A stretch of DNA of 64,000 nt from Nigrospora sphaerica. Its lineage: Eukaryota > Ascomycota > Sordariomycetes > Amphisphaeriales > Apiosporaceae. The stretch is from positions 558,001 to 622,000 of the forward strand of contig JAGVVL010000021.1 of assembly GCA_018287875.1 (NCBI GenBank), given 5' to 3'. This document shows positions 11,786 to 22,839 of this stretch, one piece after another. A program made the position numbers and the translations under genes. Below the pieces are notes generated by a model that was given only the letters and a program-made list of their open reading frames with translations, was not told the origin of the DNA and did not search any database. Each line of letters begins with the position of its first letter. Position 1 is the stretch's first letter.

Positions 11786-13048
11786 CCTTCCCGTGCCTGG
11801 GTCCATAGTTTGTGCTCCTTGGTTGGGCGAAGTATTGCTGTTCATCCTTGGCCTGTTCGTGCTTCTCACCTGCATGGAAGCTGGCCCGCCAGCCCAAACG
11901 CCAGCCGGGCTACGCTTGTCTCCCGGGGTCTGCTTGGTCCGGGACGTGCGAAACCAGCGTAATGCCATTTAAATGCTGGGGTGTCGGCTCAGACACGTTA
12001 TCAAAGACCTTCGCTTGTTATATAGTATATTATTAGGACACGAGGCCGATTGCTTGCAGGCCGTGGCGGTCCGGCTATCAAAGACCGTTTCCGGATTTCC
12101 GACACCGTACTGCTAGTAGAGAGCTGCGGGCGCTAGCCGCGAATGTAGCGCCATTCAGGCCCGTAACCACGACGGAAACGTGACACCAATTGAAAATGGC
12201 ATCCGCATGCCGCGGCACAGCACATGGGCGTCGTCAAGCCTTTCATGGAACGCCCGCCATATCGACGGCGCAGCAGGCGCGAATGCAGGACACCATGACC
12301 TGGTGAAGACAGTGGAAGGCACGCATCGGAACAGCCACGGGGCGCCGCGGTTTCCTCATCATGTTGAAGCCCATTTTAAGGACACGCCAGCAGGTGCGTT
12401 CACGCCCAGCAGCACAGCGCTTACAGGCTAGAGCGTAGCCGATAGCGCCCGGGAGCATGCATCGCCCCAACGTCACCTCTCAAGTACATTCCCAACATAC
12501 GCTCTCTTGTGGGGTTCTACCAAGAACCACTGCGGGGCTGCTGTCAACCCGTCAATCCGTTCTTGACAATGGCAGCTGTGCCCTTTATTACTGTTAGCTT
12601 CGCGGGACATACCGAACAGTCGTGTCCATGAACCTCGTTATCCTTCTTTGGGTTTCACACTATTTACGGCCTATGTTGCAAGGCGACGAAGCCCCGTACG
12701 GCTACTAGGCAAGGCGACAGCTGACCGAGTATTCTAGGCTGTCGATAGAAGTTCCGTCTGAGGATGTACTGCTTTCGGAAGGCCGTTTCCCTTCCGCCAG
12801 GGTTGGGGGATGCTCGAACGACAACGCATCCTTGCCTTTACCCGAGCGGCTGGGAGCGCCTCCAACATTCTGCGGTGTGTAACATCTTGGGCTCGCACGG
12901 CATCTAAATCGACACACATAGGACGTTCGACCCCGCTCGGGAGCAAACCTGCTCTTTCCAACGACCTTCACTAGAGCCGCCAACGGAGGTGCCTCGTGTG
13001 TCACCCTCAAACTCATAAGCTGGGCCGAGTAGCTGCATAGAAACCAAG
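11786..13048. other. Stretch without a supported gene
   Basis: Several short frames occur on both strands, none with a recognisable domain. Frames at 13130-12705 and 13431-12904 on the minus strand overlap the zinc-cluster gene and look like shadows. Confidence 0.3.
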
Positions 13049-13716
13049 ATGCCCACACGACTGAGAAAGATAAGGCCCAAGCAGCCGGGCCTTGTACCAC
13101 GGGCGCAGCCATCCGAGCAGCCTCGGCCACAGCCGCCTCGATCTCGAGGACCGCCCACTACGGTGGCCTGCAACCGATGCCGCATGAAGAAGGTCAAGGT
13201 ACGTCGCACAAATCGGCGACGCGAAGTGATACCAACAGCGAGCTGATGTACCAGTGCGACGGCCAACGACCTATCTGCAAATTCTGTAGCAAGGCGGGGG
13301 CGGAATGCGTCTTTGATGCCCATCCCGGAGAGTCTCGGGCCCAGATGCTTCGCAGAGAAAACCAAGAGCTCAAGGTTCGGCTTGCGAACGCGGAACGGCT
13401 GCTTGCAGCGGTATTTCAAGGACCGCCGCATACGAGAGCGCGGATCCGCGAAGCCCTATCCTCAGGAGCGCGTCCGGACGGTATATTCCAACAGCTACAC
13501 ATTGCTCCGCAGCTTGACCCTGGCGGACAAGACACAAGTAGCCCAAGGGACATCTATGCTGCCCCGAGAATCCCCGGCAGGGGCAAGCCAGAGGACTCCT
13601 CCGCTCCTCCCAGTGGCTTGAAGGGCCCTAACCCGAATACCGACTCGTGGCCGTGTGGCTCGGCCTCATCCCTTACGAAGGACAGCTTTCCTTCGTCACA
13701 CTGCGGCTCGTTTTAG
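13049..13716 (+). CDS. Zn(II)2Cys6 transcription factor, truncated
   Basis: Exon 1 is 13049-13198, the intron 13199-13254 (56 bp, GTACGT donor, TACCAG end) and exon 2 13255-13716, giving 203 residues. The splice joins the two halves of a perfect C-x2-C-x6-C-x6-C-x2-C-x6-C zinc cluster: CNRCRMKKVK from exon 1 and CDGQRPICKFCSKAGAEC from exon 2, at about residues 42-70. This fungal DNA-binding domain usually recognises paired CGG triplets as a dimer. A heptad-like stretch follows (LRRENQELKVRLANAERLL), a likely coiled-coil dimerisation helix. Family members usually run to 500-800 residues with a middle 'fungal_trans' domain. Here the frame stops soon after, and the sequence to about 13850 looks like decayed continuation. 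The gene is either a short regulator or, more likely, a truncated one. Confidence 0.7.
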
Positions 13717-14204
13717 CTGGGTGCTCAAGGAAGCTCGTCTTCCCCTTTCTAGGTAGGGGGAGAGACTGGGCCCGCATCCGGGGCGAAGCAGACCATACGG
13801 TGCTCATTCTCAGTTGGGGTATGGGGGTATGGTTGTATCGCAGAGTGTAATCGGTACGCGGAGGCGGACACGGCAGCCCTTCCTCAGTTTCTATGGGTCA
13901 CCAAAGAGCTGGGATAACGACTCTGGTGGCCATTTTGTATGTAGTCCGTCCAGTGTATTCCTACTGGTCACATACACATGTAAGGGACAATGGCGTTGGT
14001 CGTTGCTCCTAGTGTCGGTGAATCCCAGGCTGTGGTCTCCGGCATAGCGTCAGTGGGCGACTTGCTCCCCGGGTCAGTGAAGCGCCCCATGGGCCATCCC
14101 TAGCTACGAACGTACAGCGCGCGCAAGGTACTTCGGTCGCTGCGCGAACAACTAGTTTGACCTGCTAGCCAATGGCCCTTCCCAATACATGTATTATGCT
14201 AGAT
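13717..14204. other. Decayed tail of the zinc-cluster gene, then nothing supported
   Basis: The first 130 bases keep protein-like stretches in a second frame and may be the frameshifted continuation of the transcription factor. Beyond about 13850 I see nothing I can support. Confidence 0.3.
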
Positions 14205-14830
14205 AGGAGTCGCCTACGGCTGTTGGTCCCGTCTCCCCACACGGCCCGAAGGCGCTCGGGTCGCTTCGAAACGGGCGAAGCGATTGCGTCTAAAGCGGTG
14301 CTGGCCGTCATAGTAGGCTAGGACCGAGTGGGAGGCGTCTAAGCACTAATCGATATGCACATAGCTTTGGCCTTTTCACGTCGCGTGGCTTTTTGAGTAA
14401 TGAGGACCAAGCCTGGGGCCGGGCGGCGGAAAATGCTCGCATTGCTAACGAACCCCCGGTTGACCTCTGCGCATGCGCGTCGAAGGTACCGGTCCCCTTT
14501 ACGGCTATCTTCGCCTTTCAACACTGTTGGGCGCTACGCTGCAGGTTGGTCGCGCGCGCCAGTCTTGGCGCTTCACGTCTCGAAACGAGGCAACGCAGCA
14601 CGTCATCGACCACGGGGAGCCTTTGAGATGGCTCCCTGTTATGAGGCACATAGCAATGGACTCGCGGATAGCAGGATGGGACGGCTCGGCAGTACCCAGC
14701 AAACGCAAGGCGAATCAACTGGCCAACCAAAGCTCTCCAAGACGCATGCACAGCGCCTCACCAGCGAGGCGATGTCAAGAGCGCAGCTCTTCGTCGCCCA
14801 GATGATTCCGCTTTGTCCTAGTCGCATCAT
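14205..14830 (+). repeat. Dispersed repeat family B, copy 1
   Basis: This stretch aligns with 35105-35470 (plus) and with the minus strand of 43795-44480. The first 110 bases share a block with the reverse complement of 44370-44480 (GTTGGTCCCGTCTCCCCACA). The last 300 bases share a TCGACCACGG..GAGCC block and a block ending in GAGCGCAGC. Copies 2 and 3 of the family sit directly upstream of the two inverted NLR genes; copy 1 has no receptor next to it. It is non-coding as far as I can see. Confidence 0.6.
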
Positions 14831-15199
14831 GCGAAACAACCTTCAGGTTTCCTTCTCCCCGCTGCTGCAAAGCAATTGCAGAGGCCTAGTGATCGATCGC
14901 TTGGGTATGGATCACGTTGGATTCTTCACAGATTACTCGATAGACCCACAAGAGGCATCTCAACCGTGATGCTCTAGCTGTCACATCACGTTCGAGACGG
15001 CTGGCGTATGCTTGAGCCGGTCGGCCTTGCCGCCGCCTGCCTTGCCGCCTGCTTTTAGTGGTTTAAGATATGGCTCGCGGCAGAGCTCCGCATGGCTTCC
15101 TGATTCATAAATGAGGCTTCTTTCTGAAATGTTCCTGCCCGTTTACTCAGATATCCATGTCCCTCCCTATCGGCACACGGCCTCCGTAAAAGCGAACTT
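14831..15199. other. Intergenic
   Basis: A frame open from the repeat runs to 14969 without a recognisable domain. Nothing else is supported. Confidence 0.3.
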
Positions 15200-16154
15200 A
15201 TGGAGGTAACGAAACCGTTTACGGGCACTGACTTTTCAGTACTCCTCCTATGCTGGGGTGAAGCGGACTGTTGCCGTAACCTCCCTGCCCAAATTCGCGA
15301 CTCGGCAAATGCGACGGCCCAGTGGAGTCAAGCTCAGAGAGCTTGGCAGAGACACAGAACAAGTTGGAGATCGCGGCTGCCCTGGTACGGAGTGAAGAAA
15401 GTGACAGTCGTCAAGGTAGTTTGTGTCTTATGAACCATGATCATGAAAAGTTGCTGATCGCCCGCTTAGGTCACAATCGCCGGCCCAATTCCAGGGCCGA
15501 GGCGCGACCCCCCGGATTTGCCAACCTTCTCTGGGATGTACAGACCCGAAAACTTAGAAGCGGAGATTTCTCGCCTGGATGGAATGGACCCCTATTATTG
15601 GGACGACGCATTTGAATGCACCATGGATGAATCAGACGGCATATGGAATCATGCCCTTGCTTGCCCATCAACCGCTGGTGAGTACGGGCCTGGCTGGGAT
15701 TGCCCGTACAAAGCTCGCCTCGAGAACTTCCGGTATCTCTTGCGCCTCCAGAGACGCCCGTTTCTCAAATCTATGTTCTGTGATCCAGAGCTTGCGGCGT
15801 GGTCCGAAATGATGGAAGACCAAAATTTTCTCATCAGTCACTGGTGAGTGAAAGTACTTCCACGGGGCTCCATAGAACCCGTCACTAACAAAACCAAGGA
15901 AGTTGTTTTGCCAGTTGCAGCGATTCCATCGCCCCAACCTTGGGGAGATATCATTCCCTGGTCTTCTTATCCAAGAAGGTTGGGTATTCGCCAGGCCCAT
16001 GCTGACTTTGGTCCTCTTGGCCAATGCGGTCTTGTTGCTTTCTGTCGTCACGGCTTGGTTGGTGTACAATGACTGGGCAGTCGCCCGGCAGGTTGGAGGA
16101 TGTTTCCTGGCGGTCGCCATTTTTGTTTGCGGGTCTATCGATCGAGCCCTGTAG
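15200..16154 (+). CDS. Hypothetical membrane protein, three exons
   Basis: The model has exons 15200-15415, 15470-15843 and 15899-16154. Introns of 54 bp (GTAGTT donor, CTGATC region, CTTAG end) and 55 bp (GTGAGT donor, CACTAAC branch, AAG end) give a continuous 281-residue frame. The last exon encodes two hydrophobic segments (about LTLVLLANAVLLLSVVTAWLV and CFLAVAIFVCG), so the protein is probably anchored in a membrane by its C-terminus. The middle is acidic and rich in aromatic residues (MDPYYWDDAF, GWDCPYKARLENF), with a PGLLIQEGW motif just before the membrane part. I recognise the general look of an uncharacterised fungal protein but can give no function. The two downstream splices are well supported by frame; the start at 15200 is uncertain and an upstream exon is possible. 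Confidence 0.55.
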
Positions 16155-16474
16155 CTGAAGAACTATGTATGTCGACTTGCTGTAGGAGACCGGGCTCAGT
16201 AGTACTAGTAGTCACATCTTGCGCGGCGCTCAGGGTCCCTTTTTGACAACTGGGGAAAGCATTAAACAAGTGTCCCTGCCAGGCCACCGGCTCTTGGCTT
16301 AAGCCACTGGCCTATGCGTGACATAATGGACGAGCAACGAGAACACGGAGAGGAAAGGGCCTCATTAAGTCGATCTGCCCTCCATTCCACTTTGCTGGCC
16401 TCCACCCGTCCTCTCAAATACGGCTGGTGTTATGTTTACGGTTCGTGGTCCTAAGTTGATTTCAATATCCTAAT
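16155..16474. other. Intergenic
   Basis: I see nothing here that I can support. Confidence 0.3.
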
Positions 16475-17060
16475 AATGTTCTCACCTGCTTCATACAGTA
16501 CTTCTTGACGATAGCATTGGCCCACGATTTAATGCGTTCATAGTTTGTGGGTTTGGATGGTCGATGTATGCCATGCCAGTGTGATTCCCTGCGGCGCAGC
16601 CGGACCCAACGGCTAAGGCGTACCGGGCGCCGCTGGTGGCAAGCGACAGCTACACGCCAAAGGTCTTTTGGAACGTAGGCACGGTAAAAGACGGGGGCGT
16701 TCGCGGCCCACCATTTGCTAAAAGCGCGGGTAGTCCCTGTGGAACACGCTAAGCGGCGCGTCTGGTCGCGACTTGGAGCTCGTCCAGCTTCCATCTCCAC
16801 GCCGTAGCGCTTCCGTGCTATCAACCGACAGTGAGCATCGATCTGTTGCATCCACCCCCACTGTGCAGGCAAGTACCCTTGTTCGACCTTCAGTACACCC
16901 TCCGCTTCGTACGTGGCACTAAAAGGCTTCCCTGGCGGGTATGCCTTCGATTGACTCTCTTCGAAGCCAGCGTGTACCCCAGCTGGCGCCGCTCGTCACG
17001 ATCTCGGCTTGGTCTGTTCTCCGATCGGGTGGCGGCTGCCGTCATGACTAACAAGAGTTA
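16475..17060 (-). repeat. Dispersed repeat family C, copy 1, with an open frame
   Basis: The minus strand here aligns with 39500-40130 on the plus strand. The clearest shared blocks are CACAGTGGGRRTGGATGCAA, CGACCAGACGCG and TATGAACGCATTAAA / TACGAACGCATCAAA. In this copy a frame of 136 codons (16872-16462) is open and protein-like (rich in Arg, Trp and Tyr, for example KWWAANAPVFYRAYVPKDLW). In the second copy the frame is broken. This suggests a decayed coding element, transposon or gene family, which I cannot name. Confidence 0.5.
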
Positions 17061-18532
17061 GCTAGCAAAGACGCTCCTCTGTTTGTCCGCTTCACGCTAT
17101 GATTCCTGTACCCTACTAGCCGAGTCCGAGCCTCCTGAAGGGTGCCTGGCGCAGCGATGATGCTTCTCACGATCGCCCATCCGGCCGCCTCGACCCTCAC
17201 CATCTCCGTCGAAAATAAAGTTTCTCCTGTGCGGCGACCAACGTCCCGGTATGGATCAGACCGACACCAGGCCGGCAGGCAGTGCTTGACTGTCAAGTAT
17301 ACCGCGTAGCGGGTGTGACAGGTGACGCACGCGGGGCGGCCACCGCCACGGCGGCACGATTGAAGAACCGCGCTGGTCGGCCATCGTGCAAGACAATGCA
17401 GTACGGGCGGCTCCTGTGTGTTGATATGAGCGCCGCATTTGTCTTGTCCCAAACCATACGGAGCTTTGAGTGTTCGCCGTCCATGTCTGCAAACGACAAC
17501 AAGTTTTCCGCCTTGACTACTTCCTCCTGCAACCAGTCGCCTCGTCCTTGTCGCTATGAATACCTCCGCCAGGAGCGGCAAGTTCTCGCTGAAGTTGTAC
17601 CCAAGTCACCTAATAAAAATAACACGTCTCTAGATCGCCGCGGTCCTGCGCATATCCGTCAATTGCCTCCGGCTTACGGCGCGATATCCAAACAACAGTG
17701 GTACTGGCGCGAACAGCAGAGGCATTGGAAGACGACGTGGAAAAACACTGCGTAGCTACGCCAGACAGCTGTACCCCCAACACCTTTGTACCCTATGCGG
17801 TTGTCCCTGCAAGGTTTACACTATCGCGTCTCCATCCATGCCCCACGCACCCCATCGGAATACCTTGTTTCAACGTACGACGCTGTGACCATGATCGCGA
17901 ACCAGAAAGGACTAAGAGGGATGCTATCTGCCGACTTTTAAGCGCAAGTGATACCAGCGTCCTGACATCTTCATTAGGCGCACTCTGGGCCCCAGGAAGT
18001 TCCGCTCAGGCTACTGCGGCACCCACGGCCCACGATTCAACAAAGAAAGGCCGGTGAACGGAGCGGCAGCTCTGCGATAACAGCCGGGACTGCAATGAGA
18101 ATGCCAGGTACAGATACAAGGATGGACGCCCTGGGCCTTCAAAGACGAGATATCGATTACCCGGTAACGATTGTACGGCAGATGTTGCGGTGGGAAGCTC
18201 CCACAACCTCCCACAAACCTAGATCGAGTTTCCATAGTAGATGACGGCGGGAAAGCAAGTAACACGGCCGACTCTCATAAGCCGTTAGTAGTCGAGGGAA
18301 AGCGCTCCAACCCTACGATGACGAACTCCACACCAGTATCGTCGTCGTCTTGAAAGGGGTAAGCGGCCTTCTTATCACTAGGCATGCATCCCGTAGGGGT
18401 GGGTCGGAGATGCGGCCGCCGTGAACTAGATGGGGTGTGTGTATCGGACTAGGAACCACCCCTCTCCTCAAGCACTCGTAATCGTGTACAATAACAGCTC
18501 CTCCTCCCTTCCACACATATCTCGCTTCCCAA
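17061..18532. other. Stretch without a supported gene
   Basis: A minus-strand frame at 17581-17048 (177 codons) may extend the family C repeat. Frames near 17282-17755 on the plus strand lie opposite it. I recognise no domain. From 18440 the plus strand becomes pyrimidine-rich, which looks like the leader of the small open frame at 18533. Confidence 0.25.
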
Positions 18533-18706
18533 ATGCCTAGTGAAGTAAGACCGAACGAAAAAGGAATTGAAGAGCTCTTCAGCAACTTGAGATATTACCC
18601 TGTGACAGACAACAAAGTCCCGCGAACCTGGAAAAGCTCAATTCAAAAAACCTTGGCAACGCCGGAAAGTATCGCCTGGTCTTTCCTCGAGCATGGCGGG
18701 CCCTAG
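18533..18706 (+). CDS. Small open frame after a pyrimidine-rich leader
   Basis: A 57-codon frame starts with an ATG directly after a C/T-rich stretch (18499-18532), the usual shape of a fungal 5' leader. The peptide is protein-like (MPSEVRPNEKGIEELF...). The frame may be the first exon of a longer gene: about 250 bases downstream an arginine-rich, coding-like stretch (around 18890-18990) ends in a possible GTGAGT donor. I could not build a continuous model, so this may be a decayed gene. Confidence 0.3.
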   Translation: MPSEVRPNEKGIEELFSNLRYYPVTDNKVPRTWKSSIQKTLATPESIAWSFLEHGGP

Positions 18707-19206
18707 GCTTGGCTGGCTTACATCGCAATCAAGCCCACTACCACACACCGTAGCGGACAGCAAGCCAGGCATCGTCTGTTTAGCCAACTAGATCAGCTGG
18801 CAATCCCAGAAAGTGTATCATTTGCTCAGAGACTCGGTGCAGTAGTGACGCACCGAGCCTATGCTTTAATCATCAAATCAATCATGGAGGAAACAAGGGC
18901 ATTCGACGCGGCGAACCACGCATCCACTGGCGCATCCAGCCTCCCGGCGATGAAGACGAACAGATGGAGGCCTACCAAAAGACCCCGTGAGTTGTCTTGC
19001 TTCACAACTCGCTGCATTTAGTTAACATAGTGGGTCATAAAGATTCCTTGATAAGTTCAGACGTGGGTCCTCCACTACCGTCTTCTCCACCACCACCCGG
19101 GAGCCATGGACCTGAGGAAGGCATTCCAGTGGGGGGCAACGTAACGGAAACATAAATTCGAACCGGCGCGTCCATTTGGGGCGTTCAGGCTCTTGTTCCC
19201 TCATAC
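18707..19206. other. Possible decayed exons
   Basis: A protein-like stretch near 18890-18990 (with HWRIQPPGDEDEQMEAYQK) ends at a GTGAGT donor-like site. No acceptor gives a clear continuation. The rest holds nothing I can support. Confidence 0.2.
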
Positions 19207-19683
19207 ATGAGTGGTGCGATCAGGAAGGACAAGGCAAGCTGTGAGATGACCGCTGCGGTGACGATGAACTTCGCAGTCAGACGACTTGAGGCGACCATTC
19301 CTTGTGCCATTACCTTTGCCATTCTAGACAGCAAGGTGGAATACTTTTCCGAGAAGTTATTCAATGCCCATTTGGAACGAATCGGGGACAGACGGGTTAT
19401 CTACTACGACGGCAACGCGAGGACAGCTAGGATTGGGGCTGACTTCACACTCGATACCTGTACTACTGACGACAAAGTCCTCAGCGACCCTTTTGGCCAC
19501 CAGATTTTGGAGGGAAACAAGGTGTCTCCTTATCGAGAGCGGGAGAGGGACGAAGGGTTGTGCTCTGGCCTGACCCATACAATAACTATGTCGGGCTTTG
19601 ACTGTGTGGGACAAGGGGCGCTGATCACGATCAGCCTGTCCATCAGACATGGTTCTCAGATTTATGAGAAGCTATATTCTTGA
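19207..19683 (+). CDS. Hypothetical protein, 158 aa
   Basis: A single open frame of 158 codons with ordinary amino-acid composition runs from an ATG at 19207 to a TGA. I see no domain, signal peptide or clear membrane segment; a mildly hydrophobic stretch (ATIPCAITFAIL) lies near residue 30. No promoter element is evident. It could be a real single-exon gene or one exon of the gene suggested at 18533. The solo LTR at 19957 starts about 270 bases downstream. Confidence 0.3.
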   Translation: MSGAIRKDKASCEMTAAVTMNFAVRRLEATIPCAITFAILDSKVEYFSEKLFNAHLERIGDRRVIYYDGNARTARIGADFTLDTCTTDDKVLSDPFGHQILEGNKVSPYRERERDEGLCSGLTHTITMSGFDCVGQGALITISLSIRHGSQIYEKLYS

Positions 19684-19956
19684 GAGTTTATTTACCCGAT
19701 GCTTTGTTCTGGCGCTTCTGTGTCCCACTCGCGAAGAACGAGAAAGACAATGAGGTCATTTTTCGAGGACCTTCCCACCTGAACAGAGGAGCGCCCAGTC
19801 TCGTGAGAGTATCCCACCCATGCTCCTTTCGAGCTGCTCAGTGTAGGCCCACCCCTTGACGGCGTCTTTTTGGTGCAAGTGCACAAGACAGTCGGCCCAA
19901 GTAACGTGCTGGCCCACCCTTTCCACCCACTTCCTGGTCGACCCTTTTTTCACCAC

Positions 19957-20555
19957 TGTTACGACCCGAAGAACCCCAAGCCAAGAAAGGTGGCTGAGCC
20001 CCACACTAGCCACTGGGGGACACCTCCAAGCCACAAAAGCAACAGAACAGGAAGAAGGGAACAATCAGGAAAGATCCCCTGGGAAGAAAGGAACATTCCC
20101 TCAGGCAAGGAAACATTCCCTAAGCAAAGCAAGCCTCCCTATTCGGGAAAGAGAAAGAAGGGAGGTCACGTGGCGATCTGGGGGATCTGGGATAGATCCG
20201 GCAGATCCAGGTTTGGGATCTGGAGGATCTGGGACAGATTCAGTAGATCCAGAGAATCAGTGAGGGAATGACTTGGTATATAAGTCGGAAGGATTTCCTA
20301 TATATTCAGACAGTCATTACCTCAGTGATCAATCTAAACATCTATCTACCCATAGGTGGGAGTAATCTCCCAACCACTCTATTGTGAATCAGTTCCCCAG
20401 CATCGCATCCCAAGTTACTCAGTCAGTTACCCTTCAGCCAATCATCGGAAACCCGGTGTTCAAGTTGGGCAAGTCTCGGACTTACCTCAGACGCTGTCTA
20501 TCCCTGAAAGTACAAACCCTACGTACCGCATTACTTAGGTATAGCGTTCGTTACA
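19957..20555 (+). mobile_element. Solo LTR, Ty3/gypsy type, 599 bp
   Basis: The element starts TGTTACGACCCGAAG and ends GTTCGTTACA, the TG...CA ends common in fungal gypsy LTRs. It is flanked on both sides by the same 5 bases, ACCAC (19952-19956 and 20556-20560), an exact target-site duplication. Inside is a TATA box (TATATAAG, about 20277-20284) and, just before it, two imperfect copies of a GGATCTGGGAYAGATYC-containing unit (20170-20250). No internal gag or pol sequence is present, so this is a solo LTR left by recombination between the two LTRs of a full element. Assignment to gypsy rests on the terminal sequence and length. Confidence 0.85.
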
Positions 20556-20560
20556 ACCAC

Positions 20561-21663
20561 CTCGGCGATCTCGGGTTCTATAAGGGTGGTAAAATTCTAT
20601 CACGCATGTTAGAAAAGCCAACGAGCATGAAACTAGGTTATGTACTGGTTTGCTTGTGCTCATGATCAAGGCAGTGTCTTGAACAGGCACCGCGGGATGC
20701 TTGACGCTCGGTCGTGCTGGTAGGGGGGTCTGCATCGAAAAGACAACTCAGAAATGCATACAACCAAATGGACGGCGTCGATTCGCGAAAGAACTAGAGT
20801 GGCGGCGATGACGATGCAAAAGCCACTGCAGATAGCCACGCTCGCAGGTAAAAAGCTGGTACTCTCTGTATTGTTTGGTGCGCGGTTATCTTTTCCACGT
20901 CCGCTTCGTGAGGGCCTGAGATAAAAGACTTCTGTACTGGGCGGAAGGCACCCGTGCCCAACGCTTCCCACGGTGGCATGGCTGTCGACCCCGCCTCAGG
21001 AGATGACACCAGGCAACCCTCTTCTGTGGTCAGGTCGCATCCAAGGATGACACCTGGTGCCACAGATAAGCATTACTAGCGCATAGCTACTAGCGGCCTG
21101 GAGGGTACTAGGGGAATTGAAAGATACTAGCGCACAGGAAGGCTGTCCTGAGAACGAGACTCTGGGCCTCGGGTCACTCCATGCAGTACCGGCCGCTAGG
21201 CCAATGCGGGGATTCCATGTGCCAGCAAGGAAAAGAATAGGTTCTGTTGTCCATGAGCGTCCCCGGGCTGCAGTGGCGCCCACCAGTGCACCCTCACCCT
21301 TGTTACCTAACCCAAACTGGCATGGCACGCTGACATGGCGAGCTGCCGAGGGCGAGTACTGGCATGGCCAGGCATGCCAGTCCAGTCGAGCCGAGGGCCT
21401 CCCGCAACCTCAGTTCGTCTTGGTCGTGGTCGTTGCCTCTGTTGTGGAACCTGGCTGGCTGCGTCACGGACTTCCTTGATCCGTGTGCACTCTGCAGATA
21501 GTGGACTTACTCTACTGGTCTATGCGTGATATGGTGGATGCCTAACAAGATGCTGGAGGTGCGAACAGAAAATAATTCTGGCACACAGGGATTCTGCCGT
21601 TGAACTGACACCATTGCTCTAGCTAAACCTGGTCACCTTCCCCTCCAAGGACTTCCACCACGG
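20561..21663. other. Stretch without a supported gene
   Basis: Open frames of about 100 codons exist on both strands between 20670 and 21480, but none has a recognisable domain or splice structure. Confidence 0.3.
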
Positions 21664-22020
21664 CTACTGACCAGCAACTTCACATTGTCGACAAGGCTCA
21701 TGTCGACATGGTGCTTCGGTGAAGCCGGCGTTGGGATTCGTGCAATGCTTCCTCCCAGCGCGGTTGGTTTTACCGCACTGATGGCACCACCAACCGTAGG
21801 GTATGAGGTATTGCTCCGCATAGCATTTGTCTCTGGGACAGACATCTTGGATGGTCGTCGTAGCTGTCGGCAGAGGAGAACAGCGTAAAAGAGTCCCACG
21901 ATGGCGGTGGCGACGATCGGCGCGGACGGCCTCGGGGCACTCTTCGGCATTCGGTGGGTCGTACCACTTCTCTCCACTCTGGTGCCCGCAAACAAAGGTA
22001 TATCTCCATGCGCGGCACAT
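21664..22020 (-). CDS. Small Cys/His-rich protein, probable zinc binder
   Basis: The frame from the ATG at 22020 encodes 118 residues. Cysteines and histidines are spaced like zinc ligands: an N-terminal MCRAWRYTFVCGH, a middle CPRDKC, then WWCHQCGKTNRAG followed by a Cys, and a C-terminal C-x-H-x2-C-x2-C (CRHEPCRQC). The WWCxxCG followed by Asn resembles a RanBP2-type zinc ribbon. There is no signal peptide, so a nuclear or cytosolic place is likely. Short Cys-rich proteins of this build occur in many ascomycetes without known function. The frame stays open upstream to 22134 without an ATG, so an upstream exon is possible. I infer metal binding only. Confidence 0.55.
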   Translation of the reverse strand: MCRAWRYTFVCGHQSGEKWYDPPNAEECPEAVRADRRHRHRGTLLRCSPLPTATTTIQDVCPRDKCYAEQYLIPYGWWCHQCGKTNRAGRKHCTNPNAGFTEAPCRHEPCRQCEVAGQ

Positions 22021-22839
22021 CGTATTGCTAAGGGAGCATAAGGATATGGATTCAGAATAGTAAATGATGTCGTAAGTCTGTCTTGATTCTGTATAAGAAA
22101 CATCTCGAGGCGGAGCAAGTTCGAGAGGTTGCAAACTTGATGATTATTATACGATAGCACGAGCGAACGGCGGGGTACTGGAACCGGTATTGAACTTCAC
22201 GGTACCAGGTAACACACGGAAGACCTCAATGCGCCCAGCCAAACGAGGACTACATAGATGTTAGGTGACGCTAGTAGTGTTTGTGGTCCATCCGCTCGTG
22301 TCCACATCCACCACATATACCGGTAGACTGGGCATATTCATCCCTCCCTCCCTCCCTCCCTCCTCCCCAGCGCGAATTCTTCCCAAGTTGCCTCTAATAT
22401 GTACGTACCTTTCGATACGATGTGTGCCCACAGCCCGCCCACACGAGCCCGGATGCATGGCGTGGTGCCTGGGCAGCCTCCGCCCGGTGAGCGTCACTCC
22501 TTGCGTCTTACGACAGCGGCCTCGACGACATGGAAGGAGTAAGGGGCCCCCAGGACAGACAGGGTCTTGGCTTGGCTGCCAAGCACAGGCGCCACAGGCA
22601 GCTTATGCCCGCGAGAGGGGGCCCTTTAGGAAAGAACCGTCTACAGAGCTTGGGACATCCAAGGTTTTAGCTTGATGAGGCCCGGCTGCTAAACACTCTG
22701 AACTGGTTACGTATCATCCTGACGAACGGGGGCTGCAGCCCTGTAGCAGGGGTGGCGGGTTTAGCGTGTGGGGAGACGGGTGCGGGATCCGGCGGCTCGT
22801 AAGACTGGAAAGGGCGGGGCGTCGGATGCGAGGCCCCGG
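22021..22839. other. Intergenic with a (TCCC)n microsatellite
   Basis: A TCCC repeat of about seven units lies at 22341-22368. A 136-codon plus-strand frame (22265-22675) runs through it and looks accidental. Nothing else is supported. Confidence 0.4.
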
